Part shown: in pieces, positions 1 through 8,288 of the stretch
Position numbering within the stretch: position 1 is the first letter of the stretch
How the letters are laid out: every line of letters starts with the position of its first letter
DNA from: Roseburia intestinalis L1-82
GTDB lineage: Bacteria; Bacillota; Clostridia; Lachnospirales; Lachnospiraceae
Reading direction: 5' to 3'
Assembly: GCF_900537995.1 (NCBI RefSeq)
Contig: NZ_LR027880.1
Coordinates: 1,124,001-1,188,000 of the forward strand
Length of the DNA: 64,000 nt
Notes under the pieces: generated by a model
Told to the model about the DNA's origin: nothing
Seen by the model: only the letters and a program-made list of their open reading frames with translations
Databases searched by the model: none
Program-made: the position numbers and the translations under genes

Positions 1-385
1 TGGCAGAGTCATGGTGGAGCGTCTTGAGGGGTTCTGCAGCGAAAATGACTGGAAACGTGCCTATAACGAAATTAATGAATTTGAAAAGGAACTGCACGAC
101 TGGGGCTCTGTTATCATCAAGTTCTGGGTGCAGATCGACAAGGATACACAGTTAGAGCGTTTTAATGAGAGACAGAACACTCCGCAGAAGCAGTGGAAGA
201 TCACAGATGAGGACTGGCGTAACCGTGAAAAATGGGATCAGTATGAAGATGCAGTCAATGAGATGATCCAGAAAACCAGTACGACATATGCGCCCTGGCA
301 TATCTTAGAGTCAGTGGATAAACGGTATGCAAGGATCAAAGCATTAAAGATCGTGATCGAGGAGTTAGAAAAAGTGCTGGAGTGA
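1..385 (+). CDS. Polyphosphate:AMP phosphotransferase (PPK2 family), 3' part only
   Basis: The reading frame is open from the window edge (first full codon at base 2), so the N-terminus and the Walker motifs lie outside. The visible 127 or so residues match the C-terminal half of the PPK2/Pap family: an EINEFEKELHDWG segment, a KFWVQIDKDTQLERF stretch, the WKITDEDWRNREKW block and a T-x-x-APWHILES segment. Family members move phosphate between polyphosphate and nucleotides in the cytoplasm; AMP or ADP preference cannot be decided from this part. A strong hairpin terminator follows about 60 bases after the stop. Confidence in the family is high, in substrate low. Confidence 0.85.
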   Translation, partial: GRVMVERLEGFCSENDWKRAYNEINEFEKELHDWGSVIIKFWVQIDKDTQLERFNERQNTPQKQWKITDEDWRNREKWDQYEDAVNEMIQKTSTTYAPWHILESVDKRYARIKALKIVIEELEKVLE

Positions 386-441
386 TGTATGTGGAAAGGT
401 GCAGATGTTTTTGAAGTCTGTCAGGCAAAATGAAATACGTT

Positions 442-484
442 GGGCGAAACAAGTACAGGATATGCTTGTTTCGCCCGTTTTTTT
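442..484 (+). terminator. Rho-independent terminator after the PPK2 gene
   Basis: Perfect 12-bp stem GGGCGAAACAAG (442-453) / CTTGTTTCGCCC (465-476) with an 11-base loop, followed by G and seven T. Confidence 0.9.
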
Positions 485-730
485 GTAAAGCAGTTGACAT
501 AATATTGTCAAATGGGCGAATTAAAAGAACTTTTTTTGAAAAACAGCCACATATATCGAAATTCGTGGGTGTTTTGTATGATACAGGATCGTTTTCACCC
601 AATATCATACAAATTCATAAAATGAGACAGTATTTTTGGATGAAAAGATTGAAGTAACATATCATTTCGCCCATTTCACATTTATGGTGTAATGGAAATA
701 TTCAATTTTTATCCATAAAGCAACTGGAAG
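485..730. repeat. Gene-free stretch with several inverted repeats
   Basis: No credible gene. The stretch holds three inverted repeats: TTGACA (494-499) / TGTCAA (506-511); ATGGGCGAA (512-520) / TTCGCCCAT (666-674); and TTTGTATGAT (573-582) / ATCATACAAA (604-613). The middle pair repeats the GGGCGAA core of the terminator stem just upstream. This could be remnant mobile-element DNA or binding sites; nothing in the sequence settles which. Confidence 0.4.
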
Positions 731-1427
731 TCATGCGATCCACCAGGTGCCGTCTGCCGCCTGATACAAATCGCCAACTTCTTCAGAAAGCGTATTTCCA
801 CTGAAATCTTTTACAATAACTTTGTAGTAAAGATCATAATTGTCTGTGGCACAGTCATTTTTGTCATTCCAGCCTTCTTCCACCCAGGATTCAAAATATA
901 TTTTTTCATCTTCTATAAAAAGGGCGCTTTCATGACCGGTTATCGGAAAAGAAATTTTCTCGGGATAATAACATACAAAGGTGTCCTCCTGACTGATGAT
1001 GTGTACCGGATTTCCAATGATGCAAAGTTTATACAGGCTCACTTCTTCTGTACTAAGTTCTGTCTCTTTTTCTAAAAGTTTTCCGGGAATATAGCGGTAC
1101 AGAGAGATTTTCTTTTCGTCATAATCGCCCTGCAGAAAATAGTAAAAACCCTCTGCATAGACAGGATTGCTGTAAATGACATTTCTTTTTTTTGCAAACG
1201 GTTTGAAAACTTTACCGGACTCAAAATCAAAAAACAGAATGACTGAACCCTGATATCCTCCGGATTTTGACTATTCGATCAGGTCATAAAAGTCATTGGT
1301 ATCCAGAGATTTCGCTTTAAAAAATAAAAGCCCCTGTTCTGCCTGTGAATTCCAGGCAAAGCAGGGGATATCAATTTGGGGTATTAAATTACTGTTTTTT
1401 TCTGTATAATCACTCAAAAAGGACACC
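731..1427 (-). pseudogene. Unknown protein gene interrupted by an in-frame stop
   Basis: Read on the minus strand, one frame is open from a possible GTG at 1427 to the stop at 731 except for a single TAG near 1271. The upstream piece reads like protein (IPQIDIPCFAWNSQAEQG, then KSLDTNDFYDLIE, then the stop) and the downstream piece continues just as naturally (SKSGGYQGSVILFFDFESGK) to a C-terminus ending DGTWWIA. The 103-residue piece that starts at a GTG at 1042 is therefore a 3' fragment, not a gene of its own. No family recognised; it is rich in Y, F, D and E, like a cytoplasmic or secreted beta-rich protein. No ribosome binding site is visible at the proposed start, and the broken IS transposase abuts the 5' end, so the true start may be lost. 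Confidence 0.5.
1328..1366 (-). terminator. Terminator-like hairpin on the minus strand
   Basis: On the minus strand, CCCCTG-ctt-TGCCTG pairs with CAGGCA-gaa-CAGGGG around a short loop and is followed by CTTTTATTTTTT. It lies inside the apparent frame of the interrupted gene, so it is either a fortuitous palindrome in coding DNA or an insertion-sequence end that truncates that gene. Confidence 0.4.
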
Positions 1428-1478
1428 TTTTATTGTATAATTATGTTATGGAACAAAACATACGAAAGAAGGTGTCCT
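1420..1478. repeat. 10-bp inverted repeat upstream of the transposase
   Basis: AGGACACCTT (1420-1429) and AAGGTGTCCT (1469-1478) are perfect inverted copies 39 bases apart. The right copy overlaps the ribosome binding site of the transposase. It may be part of the insertion-sequence end or a transposase-binding site. Confidence 0.5.
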
Positions 1479-1480
1479 GA

Positions 1481-2502
1481 ATGAAAAATTAGCATTGAAG
1501 AAACTGCTAACTTATATGAAGAGTGTATATAAAATCCCGCAAAAAATCAAGTGTTTAACGGACGAAAGAAAAAGAAAATCTATTCCATTGTTTAACATTG
1601 TCATGCCGGTACTGCTTTTTCTGATGCTGCAGTATGAAAGTTTCCATACCATTTTTTCAACCCCGGAAAGCATGTCGAAAAGACTGAAAAACTGTCTGAG
1701 CCGAAAAAAACACACAGGGGAAACCGAATACTTTTACCGGAGTGTGGTGTGCATGATTATAGGTAAATCGCCACACGTAATTCTGGGGCAGGAAATGTTA
1801 AAACCAAGGGATGGTTCTGGGAAAGACGAAGGAGAACTGACAGGCGGAAAAAGGTTGATTGAGCAGCTGAAGAAACGGCATGGACATTTTGCGGATGTGA
1901 TTGTGGCGGATGCGTTATATCTGAATGCTTCATTTATCAACATTCTGAAGGAAAATGGTCTGGAAGGGGTGATACGCCTGAAAGACGAAAGAAGAATGAT
2001 TTTTCAGGATGCAGAGCGTCTGTTCAAACAGGATGAGGGAAAAAAGGCATCTTTCTGGAAAGGGAAAAAGAAGATTGAAGTATGGGATCTTTCTGGTTTT
2101 GAGATGGAAGGGTGTCCATATAAACTGCGTGTGGTGCGGTATTATGAGCAGTGGAAAGAAAATGGAAAAGAAACAGAGCGTTTCATGTGGCTTGTAACGA
2201 CACTGGAAGCGGCAGACTACCGAGTCTTATGGGAAATGATGCACCGCAGGTGGGACATTGAGGAGAATGGTTTCCATCAATTGAAAACGTATTATCACGC
2301 AAAGCACTGTTACTGTCGAGATGCGGTTGAAACCATATTTAATCTGATAATCATAGGTTTTAATGTAAGAGAGTTATATTTGTACCGAAGAAGCCGGAAC
2401 TTTGCAGGAAGTGGTATAAGCCGAAAGAGCATAAACCGGATTTTTTGCGATGATCTGCTAACAGAAAAAGTGAAACAGATTTTATGTGAAAAAGGCGGAT
2501 AG
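1481..2502 (+). pseudogene. IS4-like DDE transposase, frameshifted and internally shortened
   Basis: The C-terminal two thirds carry a DDE-type transposase core: a DVIVADALYLNASF segment with the second Asp and an RWDIEENGFHQLKT segment with the Glu, typical of IS4-type (DDE_Tnp_1) enzymes. A good ribosome binding site (AGAAGG) precedes an ATG at 1481, but that frame stops after three codons; adding one A to the five-A run would give a natural start, MKKLALKKLLTYMKS. Otherwise only a TTG at 1495 opens the frame. The segment carrying the first catalytic Asp, expected between about residues 60 and 90, seems missing, since MSKRLKN runs straight into CLSRKKHTG. The total, about 340 residues, is short for the family. 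Probably inactive. Confidence 0.75.
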
Positions 2503-2665
2503 AAAATCACCAGAAAAAATATATAGGGAAAAAGCAGGGGGAATTTTGCGCGTATTGACCAGGAACGAAGGGTAACCGCAGATGGAATGCTGATAACTGG
2601 ATTATTTATAAAAATGCATAGATAAAAAATTTAAAAGCGAAATCCCTGTGTGACTGGCGGACAGG
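2503..2665. other. Gene-free stretch between the IS remnant and the next promoter
   Basis: A+T-rich DNA probably containing the right end of the insertion sequence. I could not find a convincing terminal inverted repeat or target duplication. A hairpin-forming pair (ATGCCGGC near 2701 and CCGGCAT near 2730) lies just downstream, in the leader of the next gene. Confidence 0.4.
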
Positions 2666-2694
2666 TTGCATAAAAAGATATGTTTTTGTATAAT
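2666..2694 (+). promoter_or_regulatory. Sigma-70-type promoter for the DUF6142-like gene
   Basis: TTGCAT (2666-2671), 17-base spacer, TATAAT (2689-2694). The start would lie about 100 bases upstream of the coding start. Confidence 0.7.
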
Positions 2695-2804
2695 AAAAGA
2701 ATGCCGGCAGGTGAATGATATTTGAGTCCGGCATGGAAATTAGTGATAAAAACATATGCCTGACAGGCAAATGGATAAAAATCATGAAAATGAGGATAAA
2801 CAAG

Positions 2805-3131
2805 ATGCATACACGACATAAAAGAGGATATAAATTTACAGATAAAAAACAGTCAAAAAGAGGAATTGCTGCATGGATACTGTCGGTTATATCATTGGGG
2901 GGGCTAATTGCAGTCATTGCCTGTTCTTTTCAGGATGGAGGAAACGGAAGCATGTATCTTGGGAGTGCGGGTGTGTCGTCCATGTTCGTTGGAGTGATCG
3001 CATTGTTCAATGCAATTGTAAGCTTAAGAGAGGAAAATTCCTATCGTTTTTTTCCTTATCTTGCGACCGTATGCTCTTTCCTTGCTGTTGGGGTATGGGC
3101 TGCACTGTATATAGTTGGATTTTTGCTGTAA
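2805..3131 (+). CDS. Small membrane protein, DUF6142-like
   Basis: A 108-residue protein with a basic N-terminus (HTRHKRGYKFTDKKQSKRG) followed by three hydrophobic segments: about 27-44, 55-72 and 84-105. The KFTDKKQSKRG lead and three-helix layout fit the uncharacterised DUF6142 family common in Lachnospiraceae; this is from memory. I chose the ATG at 2805 because GAGGA lies nine bases upstream; the longer frame from 2715 lacks such a site and overlaps a hairpin. Predicted to sit in the cytoplasmic membrane; function unknown. It stands between the broken transposase and the HD hydrolase gene. Confidence 0.7.
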   Translation: MHTRHKRGYKFTDKKQSKRGIAAWILSVISLGGLIAVIACSFQDGGNGSMYLGSAGVSSMFVGVIALFNAIVSLREENSYRFFPYLATVCSFLAVGVWAALYIVGFLL

Positions 3132-3189
3132 ATAAAGAGAGAAATTGGTGTGAAAAAAAGATTTTTACACGCAGGAATGGAGAATTCAT

Positions 3190-3777
3190 ATGACAGATTT
3201 TGAAAAACAGATTTCATTTATCATGGAACTGGACAAAATAAAAAAGATTACAAGACAGACCTATTTAAGTGACGGGAGCAGGAAAGAAAACGATGCGGAA
3301 CATTCCTGGCATCTGGCGCTGATGGCGTTTGTGCTTGCTGATTACGCGAATGAGCCGATTGATGTATTAAAAACCATGAAAATGGTACTTCTTCACGATG
3401 TCATAGAAATCGATGCGGGGGATACTTATGCGTACGATACGGAGGGCAATAAGACAAAGCGGGAGCGTGAATTAAAAGCGGCTGACCGTATCTTTGGTTT
3501 ACTGCCGGAGGCACAGCAGAAGGAATACCGCGGTCTGTGGGATGAGTTTGAGGCGATGGAGACACCGGAATCAAAGTTTGCGAATATGTTAGATAAGGTA
3601 CAGCCATTGTTTTTAAATGATGCATCGGGTGGTATTTCATGGGAGGAACATGGTGTGAAAAAATCTCAGGTATTAAAGAGGGACGAGAGGGTACACGAGG
3701 GCTCTGAACGGATCTGGGAGTATGCAAAATCATTGATTGAAAAAAATGCAAAATATGGAAAACTGATTGATGAGTGA
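3190..3777 (+). CDS. HD-domain hydrolase, HDDC2/YfbR-like
   Basis: A 195-residue cytoplasmic protein with an HD-type metal-binding signature: DAEHSWH near residue 35, then LLHDVIEIDAGD near 68-79, then a late DKVQPLF Asp near 139. Close relatives (HDDC2, YfbR) are 5'-deoxynucleotidases acting on nucleoside monophosphates, so a nucleotide-salvage or pool-cleaning role is likely but not shown. The start is preceded by GGAG about seven bases upstream. The next gene begins 28 bases after the stop with its own GGAGG, so the two are probably co-transcribed. Confidence 0.8.
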   Translation: MTDFEKQISFIMELDKIKKITRQTYLSDGSRKENDAEHSWHLALMAFVLADYANEPIDVLKTMKMVLLHDVIEIDAGDTYAYDTEGNKTKRERELKAADRIFGLLPEAQQKEYRGLWDEFEAMETPESKFANMLDKVQPLFLNDASGGISWEEHGVKKSQVLKRDERVHEGSERIWEYAKSLIEKNAKYGKLIDE

Positions 3778-3805
3778 TAGAAATTTTTGTGGAGGTTCTG
3801 ACTTA

Positions 3806-5839
3806 ATGTTATACAAAGAATTATATAAAGAATCCAACGAGCTTGCAAAGGAGCGTTTTGTGCTGGTGCGTGAGCGGGTTGCAGAGATTGAAGAAAAGCC
3901 GGAGACAGAAGAAAAATATAAAGAATACTTCAGGCAGACGGCACAGCTGCTGCAGAAACAGGCGGCTGTCTATGATCTATGGGCAGATGATGCGATTCAA
4001 AAACAGAGTTTAAAAGAAGCAGAAAGATGTAATCAGGCATTATATAAAGACATTCTTGGTGAGGCATATCAGACAAGTTATGCGAATCCGGATTATGCTG
4101 TGGAACAATTAGGAGAAGAGTTCGGACAGCTTCTCTGTGCGTACCTTGCATATATCAGACGTGAGACTGGTGCGGCATTTCGTGGGGATCTGATGCAGCT
4201 TACGATCCAGATGGAACTGTTTGTCGAAATTTATAACCGTTTTGAAGCAGGGGAAGAAAAAGATGTCCCGGAGAAATCAGCGGTGCAGCAGGATCTGTAC
4301 TGGTTTTTCCATGATTACAGTGAGATTTTTTATGAAAAAAGTCTTCGAAGGCTGATTGATCCGGCAGAAGATTTTGAGAATGATATTGTGATGAATGCTG
4401 ATCTTAACGATCTGCGCTATCTGTACCGCTACGGTGTATATATTGGGGAAAATGAGAAAAAGATGGCAGCATTTTTAAACAGGCTGACCGATGAGGAGAT
4501 CCAGGCGATGGCAGACACCTATACGGAAGGCTATCGGATCGGATTTGAAGTGACAGGCAAAGATCTTGGCAAAAAGCAGACGGTACAGCTCCGTTATCCG
4601 ATCGGTTTTGAGCGGATGGTCCGTGCAGCGGTACACAATTTTGAAAAAATGAATTTAAAGCCGACTATGCTTGCATCTGCAACATCACCAAACAAGCAGT
4701 TTGACTATGATCACAGTGAAGACCGTGCACTCTATCTGGATAAAGCGTATGTGGAGCGCTGCTTAGAGGCAAGAAAGAATTATTTTGAGGAAGAAAAAAA
4801 ATTAGCGGCCGGTCATGCAGGCCCTGCAGTGATCGAAGTGTTCGGGGAGGTACCATTTTCACCGGAAAATAAAGAGCGTGCGGTAAAATATAACGAAAAA
4901 CAGCAGAAAATCTGTGTCTATGAGATGAACATGGCAGGGCAGATGATTAATGAATATATCAAAGGCGAAGAGCGCAGTTTTACAATTATCGCATATCCGA
5001 TCCCGGAGATCGGTGACCGTTTTGAGGAGATTTTTGCCGAAACGGTAAAATTAAATACTTTGGATTATAAATTGTACCAGACGATACAGCAGAAGATTAT
5101 TGATGTATTAGATACGGCAGATCAGGTGCATATTACGGGAAAAGGAAAAAATAAGACAGATCTGTATGTAAATATCTGGAAATTAAAAGATCCGGCAAAG
5201 GAGACTGCATTTGAGAACTGCGTGGCAGATGTCAACATTCCGGTCGGAGAGGTGTTTACTTCACCGGTATTAGAGAAAACCACGGGAATACTTTTCGTCG
5301 GACAGGTCTACTTAAACGGACTCAACTATGAGAATTTAGAAATCCGGTTTAAGGATGGTATGGTAGAGTCCTATACCTGCACCAATTTTAAGGATGAGGC
5401 AGAAAATAAAAAATATATCCGTGATAATGTATTAAAACATCATGACACGCTGCCGATGGGAGAGTTTGCGATCGGAACGAATACAACCGCATACCGCATG
5501 GCGAGAGATTATCAGATCGCAGATAAACTGCCGATCCTGATTGCCGAGAAGACCGGACCGCATTTTGCAGTGGGTGACACCTGTTACAGCCATGAGGAGG
5601 ACAATATTTCCTATAACCCGGATGGAAAAGCGATCGTTGCAAGGGAGAACAGTGTATCTGCACAGAGAAAAGAGTCCGTAGAAAAAGCGTATTTAAATTG
5701 TCATACAGATATTACGATCCCATATGATGAGCTTGACAAGATCACAGTGATAAGAAAAGATGGCAGTACAGAAGATATCATTGCAGATGGCAAATTTGTC
5801 TTAGTCGGAACAGAGCAGCTGAATGAGCCGCTTTTATAA
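3806..5839 (+). CDS. M29-family aminopeptidase with long N-terminal extension
   Basis: A 677-residue metallo-aminopeptidase. The C-terminal half (about 270-677) carries the M29 (AmpS/AmpT/PepS) metal ligands in order: Glu482 in PVGEVFTSPV, Glu553 in PMGEFAIGTN, His586 in GPHFAVGDTCYSHEED with Tyr594, then His633 and Asp635 in CHTDI. Such enzymes cut N-terminal residues from peptides in the cytoplasm using two metal ions. Standard M29 proteins are about 370-410 residues; here some 270 helical, Glu/Lys/Gln-rich residues precede the catalytic part and are not recognised. The start at 3806 has GGAGG ten bases upstream; a longer frame from 3767 would overlap the preceding gene and lacks a site. 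Confidence 0.85.
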   Translation: MLYKELYKESNELAKERFVLVRERVAEIEEKPETEEKYKEYFRQTAQLLQKQAAVYDLWADDAIQKQSLKEAERCNQALYKDILGEAYQTSYANPDYAVEQLGEEFGQLLCAYLAYIRRETGAAFRGDLMQLTIQMELFVEIYNRFEAGEEKDVPEKSAVQQDLYWFFHDYSEIFYEKSLRRLIDPAEDFENDIVMNADLNDLRYLYRYGVYIGENEKKMAAFLNRLTDEEIQAMADTYTEGYRIGFEVTGKDLGKKQTVQLRYPIGFERMVRAAVHNFEKMNLKPTMLASATSPNKQFDYDHSEDRALYLDKAYVERCLEARKNYFEEEKKLAAGHAGPAVIEVFGEVPFSPENKERAVKYNEKQQKICVYEMNMAGQMINEYIKGEERSFTIIAYPIPEIGDRFEEIFAETVKLNTLDYKLYQTIQQKIIDVLDTADQVHITGKGKNKTDLYVNIWKLKDPAKETAFENCVADVNIPVGEVFTSPVLEKTTGILFVGQVYLNGLNYENLEIRFKDGMVESYTCTNFKDEAENKKYIRDNVLKHHDTLPMGEFAIGTNTTAYRMARDYQIADKLPILIAEKTGPHFAVGDTCYSHEEDNISYNPDGKAIVARENSVSAQRKESVEKAYLNCHTDITIPYDELDKITVIRKDGSTEDIIADGKFVLVGTEQLNEPLL

Positions 5840-6018
5840 AAAACAGGATTGCTAAAAATAAGCTGGAGTCCTGCTTCAGAAATAAAAAAGATAATATATA
5901 AGATTATTTAATAAATAAAATAATAAATATTAATTGGACTTCTAAAAGAATGACAGTTACAATACACATAGATAACAGTGGAGATTTGATACTGTAGGAA
6001 TCTGGAAGGAGCACGATT
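5840..6018. other. Leader of the purine operon, no riboswitch seen
   Basis: An A+T-rich 179-base gap with many TATA-like runs, so promoter placement is ambiguous. I see no purine-riboswitch core and no clear PurBox pair. A weak stem (CAGGA / TCCTG, about 5843-5873) may end the aminopeptidase transcript. Confidence 0.35.
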
Positions 6019-6519
6019 ATGGCAAAAGTTGGTATTGTAATGGGCAGCGATTCAGATATGCCGGTTATGGCAAAAGCTGCAGATATTTTAGATAAGCTTG
6101 GAATTGATTATGAGATGACGATCATCTCCGCGCACAGAGAGCCGGACGTATTTTTTGAATATGCCAAGAGCGCAGAAGCAAAAGGATTTAAGGTGATTAT
6201 TGCAGGTGCAGGAATGGCAGCGCATTTACCGGGTATGTGTGCAGCAATTTTCCCGATGCCTGTTATTGGTATCCCAATGCATACCACATCCCTTGGCGGA
6301 AGAGATTCTTTATACTCGATCGTTCAGATGCCATCTGGTATCCCGGTTGCAACAGTAGCGATCAATGGAGGTGCAAATGCAGGACTGCTTGCAGCAAAGA
6401 TTCTTGCTACTTCAGATGAGGCTCTGCTTGCAAAATTAAAAGAGTATTCAAAAGAGTTAAAAGAACAGGTTCAGGCAAAAGATGCCAGATTACAGGAAGT
6501 TGGTTATAAAAATTACTAA
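6019..6519 (+). CDS. purE: N5-carboxyaminoimidazole ribonucleotide mutase
   Basis: A 166-residue class I PurE, the usual bacterial length. It has the GSDSDMPVM loop near residues 9-17, the ISAHREPD loop near 37-44 with the active-site His, and the [14 protein letters not shown] and [18 protein letters not shown] segments. It moves the carboxyl group of N5-CAIR to C4 to give CAIR in purine synthesis. GGAAGGAG lies just before the start. It heads a purE-purM-purN-purD block; no PurK is visible here, so its partner is coded elsewhere. Confidence 0.97.
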   Translation: MAKVGIVMGSDSDMPVMAKAADILDKLGIDYEMTIISAHREPDVFFEYAKSAEAKGFKVIIAGAGMAAHLPGMCAAIFPMPVIGIPMHTTSLGGRDSLYSIVQMPSGIPVATVAINGGANAGLLAAKILATSDEALLAKLKEYSKELKEQVQAKDARLQEVGYKNY

Positions 6520-6547
6520 AAAACAACAGATTCAGGAGGAAAAATTA

Positions 6548-7573
6548 ATGGATTACAAGAATTCCGGTGTTGATATCGAAGCAGGCTACAAATCAGTGGA
6601 ACTGATGAAAAAATATGTACAGGGAACCATGCGGCCAGAGGTTTTAACAGGTCTTGGCGGATTTTCCGGTGCATTTTCCATGGAAAAATTTAAAAACATG
6701 GAGAAACCTACCTTAGTGTCCGGAACGGACGGCGTAGGAACAAAATTAAAACTTGCATTTCTTATGGACAAACATGACACGATCGGAATTGACTGTGTTG
6801 CAATGTGTGTCAACGATATCGCATGTGCAGGCGGTGAACCTTTATTTTTCCTTGATTATATCGCATGTGGAAAAAACTATCCGGAAAAGATTGCGGCAAT
6901 TGTAAGCGGTGTCGCAGAGGGATGCAAACAGTCCGACGCAGCCCTGATCGGTGGAGAGACAGCAGAGCATCCGGGACTGATGCCTGAGGACGAATATGAT
7001 CTTGCTGGATTTGCGGTTGGTGTCGTAGATGAAAAAGATATCATAACAGGTGCAGATGTAAAGGCAGGAGATGTACTGATCGGTATGGCATCTTCCGGTG
7101 TGCACTCCAACGGTTTTTCACTTGTCAGAAAAATCTTTGAGATGACAAAAGAAAGCCTGGATACCTATTATGATGAGTTAGGAAAAACACTTGGAGAGGC
7201 ATTGCTTGCTCCTACAAGAATCTATGTAAAAGCGCTGCGCAGCGTCAAAGAGGCAGGTGTGCGCATCAAGGCATGCAGCCATATCACAGGCGGTGGTTTC
7301 TATGAGAATGTTCCAAGAATGCTGCCGGAGGGAAAACAGGCTGTGATCCGCAAAGACAGTTATGAAGTTCCGTCTATCTTTAAACTGATGGCGAAAAAGG
7401 GACAGGTAGAAGAGAAAATGATGTACAATACCTACAATATGGGACTTGGTATGGTACTTGCAGTAGATCCTGCTGATGTGGACAAAACAATGGAAGCAAT
7501 CAAAGCAGCAGGCGAGACACCATATGTGGTTGGTGAGATCAAAGACGGTGAAAAAGGAGTAACCTTATGCTAA
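6548..7573 (+). CDS. purM: Phosphoribosylformylglycinamidine cyclo-ligase (AIR synthetase)
   Basis: A 341-residue PurM that closes FGAM to AIR with ATP. Family marks: [16 protein letters not shown] near residues 45-62, the [10 protein letters not shown] segment, GGETAEHPG, and [13 protein letters not shown]. The ATG at 6548 is chosen because AGGAGG lies eight bases upstream and family alignments begin [10 protein letters not shown]; the frame can be extended to 6482, but only by running into purE. Its last codons overlap the purN start. Confidence 0.97.
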   Translation: MDYKNSGVDIEAGYKSVELMKKYVQGTMRPEVLTGLGGFSGAFSMEKFKNMEKPTLVSGTDGVGTKLKLAFLMDKHDTIGIDCVAMCVNDIACAGGEPLFFLDYIACGKNYPEKIAAIVSGVAEGCKQSDAALIGGETAEHPGLMPEDEYDLAGFAVGVVDEKDIITGADVKAGDVLIGMASSGVHSNGFSLVRKIFEMTKESLDTYYDELGKTLGEALLAPTRIYVKALRSVKEAGVRIKACSHITGGGFYENVPRMLPEGKQAVIRKDSYEVPSIFKLMAKKGQVEEKMMYNTYNMGLGMVLAVDPADVDKTMEAIKAAGETPYVVGEIKDGEKGVTLC

Positions 7574-8196
7574 AACTGGCAGTCTTAGTATCCGGTGGAG
7601 GAACAAATCTTCAGGCGATCATTGATGCGATCAGCGCAGGAAAGATTACAAATGCGTGCATTTCGGTTGTCATCAGTAATAATGCAAATGCCTATGCCCT
7701 GGAGCGTGCGAGGGCACATGGAATCGAAGCACTGTGCATCTCACCGAAAGATTTTGAAAGCAGAGAGGCTTTTAATCAGGCATTCCTTGATAAATTAAAT
7801 TCCTACAATGTAGATCTTGTTGTGCTGGCGGGATTCCTTGTAGTACTGCCGGAGATGATGATCAAAGAATATACGAACCGTATCGTAAATATCCATCCAT
7901 CCCTGATCCCATCTTTTTGTGGAAAAGGATTTTATGGTCTGAAAGTACATGAAGGCGTGCTTGCCCGCGGAGTGAAGGTAACGGGCGCAACGGTACATTT
8001 TGTTGACGAGGGAACAGACACGGGACCGATTATTTTGCAGAAGGCAGTCGAGGTAGAGCAGGGAGATACACCGGAAGTATTACAGCGCCGTGTGATGGAA
8101 CAGGCAGAATGGGTGATCCTTCCAAAAGCGATCGACCTGATCGCAAACGGGAAAGTATCTGTGGAAGATGGACATGTGATCATTGCGAAAGAGTAA
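7567..8196 (+). CDS. purN: Phosphoribosylglycinamide formyltransferase
   Basis: A 209-residue PurN that formylates GAR with 10-formyl-tetrahydrofolate. It shows the N-terminal [11 protein letters not shown] phosphate loop, the [12 protein letters not shown] active-site segment and [11 protein letters not shown] with the catalytic Asp. It overlaps purM by seven bases (start codon inside the purM stop region), a sign of translational coupling. A decayed copy of its last twelve codons follows immediately downstream. Confidence 0.97.
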   Translation: MLKLAVLVSGGGTNLQAIIDAISAGKITNACISVVISNNANAYALERARAHGIEALCISPKDFESREAFNQAFLDKLNSYNVDLVVLAGFLVVLPEMMIKEYTNRIVNIHPSLIPSFCGKGFYGLKVHEGVLARGVKVTGATVHFVDEGTDTGPIILQKAVEVEQGDTPEVLQRRVMEQAEWVILPKAIDLIANGKVSVEDGHVIIAKE

Positions 8197-8240
8197 GAAA
8201 GCTATCGGTAGAAAATGGACATACGATCATTACAGAATAG
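8155..8240 (+). repeat. Degenerate tandem duplication of the purN 3' end
   Basis: Copy 1 (8155-8196) encodes [17 protein letters not shown]. Copy 2 (8202-8240), 47 bases downstream, reads LSVENGHTIITE-stop in its own frame. The DNA shares blocks such as ATGGACAT and GATCATT. The second copy lies in the purN-purD gap and has no start codon. Confidence 0.75.
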
Positions 8241-8288
8241 CAGGAAATGAAAGATAGTGTTTAATAACAGAGTAAGGAGCGACGGAGG

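Noticed and set aside
430..657. 75-codon plus-strand frame after the PPK2 terminator
   Set aside because: It starts inside the terminator stem, has no ribosome binding site and translates the inverted repeats of a non-coding stretch.
1481..1500. Programmed frameshift producing the transposase
   Set aside because: The break is at codon 3 with only five A and no stimulatory structure seen; a one-base loss in the A-run is simpler, also given the missing catalytic region.
2873..3193. 106-codon frame overlapping the DUF6142-like gene
   Set aside because: Shifted frame of a gene that has promoter, ribosome binding site and a sensible three-helix product.
5840..6018. Purine riboswitch before purE
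   Set aside because: No conserved three-way-junction core or loop sequences could be found in the gap.
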